From assembly GCA_024642765.1 (NCBI GenBank), contig JAHEAM010000174.1:1-7574 (forward strand): a stretch of DNA of 7,574 bases, given 5' to 3'. This document shows positions 5,842 to 7,574 of this stretch, one piece after another. A program made the position numbers and the translations under genes. Every line of letters starts with the position of its first letter. Within the stretch, counting starts at the first letter, position 1. This DNA is from Planctomycetaceae bacterium (GTDB lineage Bacteria; Planctomycetota; Planctomycetia; Pirellulales; Pirellulaceae). The notes under the pieces are model-generated. The model did not search any database, was not told the DNA's origin, and worked only from the letters and a program-made list of their open reading frames with translations.

Positions 5842-6027
5842 GTGGCAAAAAAATCAAAAATCGCCAAGGCCAATCGCGAGCCGAAGTTTTCCACACGTCG
5901 CGAACATCGCTGCAAAATGTGTGGTCGATCTCGCGCCGTTTACCGCAAGTTTGGCATCTGCCGAATTTGCTTTCGAAAACTTGGCGACCAAGGCTTGATT
6001 CCCGGTGTTCGGAAAGCAAGTTGGTAA
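5842..6027 (+). CDS. rpsN: 30S ribosomal protein S14, zinc-binding short form
   Basis: S14 is a 30S head protein packed against S3, S10 and S19 and is needed for late assembly. This is the 61-residue type Z form. Four cysteines in two CxxC pairs, CKMC (24-27) and CRIC (40-43), form the zinc site. The rest is the conserved sequence FSTRREHRCKMCGRSRAVYR, then FGICRICFRKLGDQGLIPGVRKASW to the end. The long zinc-free form, as in E. coli (about 100 residues), lacks these cysteines. The start is GTG at 5842 with AGGA at 5832-5835 six bases upstream, giving MAKKSKIAKANREPKF. Some bacteria carry a second, zinc-independent S14 under Zur control elsewhere. This window cannot show whether that is so here. 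It lies between rplE and rpsH as usual. Confidence 0.97.
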   Translation: MAKKSKIAKANREPKFSTRREHRCKMCGRSRAVYRKFGICRICFRKLGDQGLIPGVRKASW

Positions 6028-6084
6028 ACGAATGGTTTACGTTCGATTGGCTTGATTTGTAATTGGTAGAGGAACTTTACGACT

Positions 6085-6480
6085 ATGATGACTGACCCAT
6101 TAGCAGACATGCTGACGCGCATTCGAAATGCAGTTCGTGTCGAGCGGCCACATGTAGATGTGCCCGTGTCCAAGGTCAAGCGCGGGGTGGCAGAAGTATT
6201 GAAGCGAGAGGGCTTCATTTGGGATTGGGTCGAAGTCGAAGACCAGCCCGTAAGCCAATTGCGTCTCGAACTCAAATACGGACCAAGCGGTGAGCACGTG
6301 ATTCGCCATGTGAAGCGAGTGAGCAAGCCGGGTTGCCGGATCTATCGACGGGCTGCGGATTTGCGTCCTGTGCTCAACGGTTTGGGTATCACGATTTTGA
6401 GCACAAGCCAAGGCGTGATGAGCGACCGTGAGGCCCGCAAGAGTAAAGTCGGCGGCGAAGTCATTTGTGAAATCTGGTAG
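6085..6480 (+). CDS. rpsH: 30S ribosomal protein S8
   Basis: S8 is a primary 16S rRNA binder that organises the 30S central domain. In E. coli it also represses the spc operon by binding a 16S-like hairpin near the rplX/rplE junction. Here the product is 131 residues. The opening MTDPLADMLTRIRNA is canonical. The C-terminal signature GITILSTSQGVMSDREARKSKVGGEVICEIW (101-131) ends in Trp, as is common. The ATG at 6085 is followed by a second ATG at 6088, and either may be used, since AGAGGA (6068-6073) is 11 and 14 bases away respectively. Because rplX is missing here, the E. coli-type S8 operator would have to lie elsewhere or not exist. I did not find a convincing copy of it in the rplN-rplE gap. 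It is spaced 57 bp from rpsN and 109 bp from rplF. Confidence 0.98.
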   Translation: MMTDPLADMLTRIRNAVRVERPHVDVPVSKVKRGVAEVLKREGFIWDWVEVEDQPVSQLRLELKYGPSGEHVIRHVKRVSKPGCRIYRRAADLRPVLNGLGITILSTSQGVMSDREARKSKVGGEVICEIW

Positions 6481-6589
6481 GAAAATATTCGACAAAGTGG
6501 GACTGATGATTCAACGCATCAATCCTGTGCCTTTGCCTTTGAGTTCCGCATTATATAGAGTTTTTGGTATTACATAGAGATTTGGAACG

Positions 6590-7135
6590 ATGTCCCGAAT
6601 TGGAAAAATTCCCGTTGCGATCCTTGATGGCGTCAAGGTTTCTGTTGACGGCAAAAAAATCACAGTCGAAGGCCCCAAGGGCCATTTATCTCGTGCACTT
6701 GATGCGTCGGTCGACGTAGAGGTTCAAGACGGCGGTAAATCATTGGTCGTCAAACGACAAAATGACGAGCGTCAATCCAAGGCAATGCACGGACTGACAC
6801 GAGCCTTGGTTCGCAATATGATCGAAGGTGTCAAAAACGGATACGAAAAGAAACTAGAACTAGTAGGCGTTGGTTACGTTTGCAATTTGGCCGGCAAAAA
6901 ACTATCACTTCGTGTCGGTTTTGCGAACGAACTAAAACGTGATGTTCCTGACGGTTTAACGGTCGTCGTGCCAGACCAAACGCACATCAATATCAGTGGC
7001 ATTGACAAACAACTCGTCGGTCAATTTGCCGCCGAGATCCGCTCGCTGCGAAAACCTGAGCCCTACAAAGGCAAGGGCATTCGTTACTTGGGCGAGGTCA
7101 TCAAACTGAAACCTGGTAAGGCTGCTAAGGCATAA
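6590..7135 (+). CDS. rplF: 50S ribosomal protein L6
   Basis: L6 binds helix 97 and the sarcin-ricin region of 23S rRNA, near the factor-binding site. The 181-residue product matches the usual length of about 177-180. The start MSRIGKIPVAILDGVKVSVDG is typical. KKITVEGPKGHLSR lies at 22-35, and the second half carries YEKKLELVGVGYVCNLAGKKLSLRVGFAN (85-113). The family signature PEPYKGKGIRYLGE is at 156-169, and the end is basic and Ala/Lys-rich (KLKPGKAAKA). The two alpha/beta repeats of L6 are consistent with this layout. The ATG at 6590 has only weak upstream pairing (GGA at 6584-6586 or GAG at 6577-6579). Neighbours are rpsH and rplR, the expected order, with gaps of 109 and 123 bp. Confidence 0.98.
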   Translation: MSRIGKIPVAILDGVKVSVDGKKITVEGPKGHLSRALDASVDVEVQDGGKSLVVKRQNDERQSKAMHGLTRALVRNMIEGVKNGYEKKLELVGVGYVCNLAGKKLSLRVGFANELKRDVPDGLTVVVPDQTHINISGIDKQLVGQFAAEIRSLRKPEPYKGKGIRYLGEVIKLKPGKAAKA

Positions 7136-7258
7136 TAGTTATCAAGTGAGTGTCGCGTGAGTCCATCGCCCGACGTGAATGTGGCCAGAAGCTTTTCCAT
7201 TTCAAAAACACAAATACAGCCAGTTGTATCTTTCAATTGTCTAATAAGGTAAATCACG

Positions 7259-7574
7259 GTGAGAAAACAAAAAATCATTGCTGGTCAACGGCGGCGGCGA
7301 AATTACCGCGTCCGCAATCATTTGCGAGGGATTAGCGAACGACCGCGTTTGTCGATCTTTCGCAGCAGCGGCCATGTTTACTGCCAATTGATCGATGACT
7401 TAGCTGGCAAAACGCTTGTTTCCGCGAGTACTCGTGATAAAGAACTGTCCGGGAAAATCAAGTCCGGCGGTAATTGTGATGCTGCTAAAATGGTCGGGCA
7501 AGCGATTGCGGAAAAAGCCAAGGCAGCAGGGATCACTCAAGTGAAATTCGATCGCGGTCGTTTTAAATATCATG
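7259..7574 (+). CDS. rplR: 50S ribosomal protein L18, 3'-truncated by the window edge
   Basis: L18 binds 5S rRNA with L5 and anchors it in the central protuberance. I read it from GTG at 7259, the only usable start because TAA at 7250-7252 closes the frame upstream. AAGG at 7246-7249 serves as ribosome binding site. About 105 codons are visible. They begin MRKQKIIAGQRRRRNYRVRN, a basic N-terminus typical of the family, then RPRLSIFRSSGHVYCQLIDD (28-47), TLVSAST (52-58) and KMVGQAIAEKAKAAGITQVKFDRG (77-100). The signature FDRGxxxYH is present (97-105), here with Arg in place of the more common Gly (FDRGRFKYH). Family length is about 120, so some 15 residues lie beyond the window. Context after rplF confirms the call. 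Confidence 0.95.
   Translation, partial: MRKQKIIAGQRRRRNYRVRNHLRGISERPRLSIFRSSGHVYCQLIDDLAGKTLVSASTRDKELSGKIKSGGNCDAAKMVGQAIAEKAKAAGITQVKFDRGRFKYH

Noticed and set aside
5750..5998. Open frame on the + strand running from the rplE-rpsN gap into rpsN
   Set aside because: Most of it overlaps rpsN out of frame, its residues resemble no known family, and it does not encode L24.
7214..7229. ATACA/TGTAT inverted repeat before rplR
   Set aside because: It is short and AT-rich with no supporting context, so chance is the simpler explanation.

Overview
This window is a contiguous stretch of a bacterial S10-spc ribosomal protein gene cluster. All 15 genes lie on the + strand. In order they are: rplD (5' end cut off), rplW, rplB, rpsS, rplV, rpsC, rplP, rpmC, rpsQ, rplN, rplE, rpsN, rpsH, rplF and rplR (3' end cut off). 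Every protein was recognised by reading family-specific motifs in its translation. No mobile element, tRNA, rRNA, CRISPR array or credible minus-strand gene was seen.

Organism: clearly a bacterium. G+C looks close to half by eye. GTG is used as a start in two genes. The genes are spaced unusually far apart for this locus, mostly 57-123 bp and once 219 bp. S14 is the short four-cysteine form, and L23 and S17 carry terminal extensions. Together with the general look of the proteins this suggests a planctomycete, perhaps Pirellulales, but that is an inference without a database search.

Layout: bases 1-4520 are the S10-type half (rplD to rpsQ). Bases 4611-7574 are the spc-type half (rplN to rplR, continuing out of the window). 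The gap at the S10/spc junction (4521-4610) holds a near-perfect tandem repeat and a weak promoter-like pair. rpsC and rplP overlap out of frame by 62 bp, while all other neighbours are separated by at least 57 bp. The L24 gene rplX, which normally sits between rplN and rplE, is absent: only 79 bp separate those two genes. A 219-bp gap without a gene lies between rplE and rpsN.

Function: the products build the core of both ribosomal subunits. L4, L23, L2, L22, L16, L29, L14, L5, L6 and L18 belong to the 50S subunit. S19, S3, S17, S14 and S8 belong to the 30S subunit. Co-transcription is inferred from shared strand and conserved order. I see no wholly new system here. The points worth a second look are the missing rplX, the rpsC/rplP overlap, the repeated TCACGAA elements before rpsS, and the unusual intergenic gaps.
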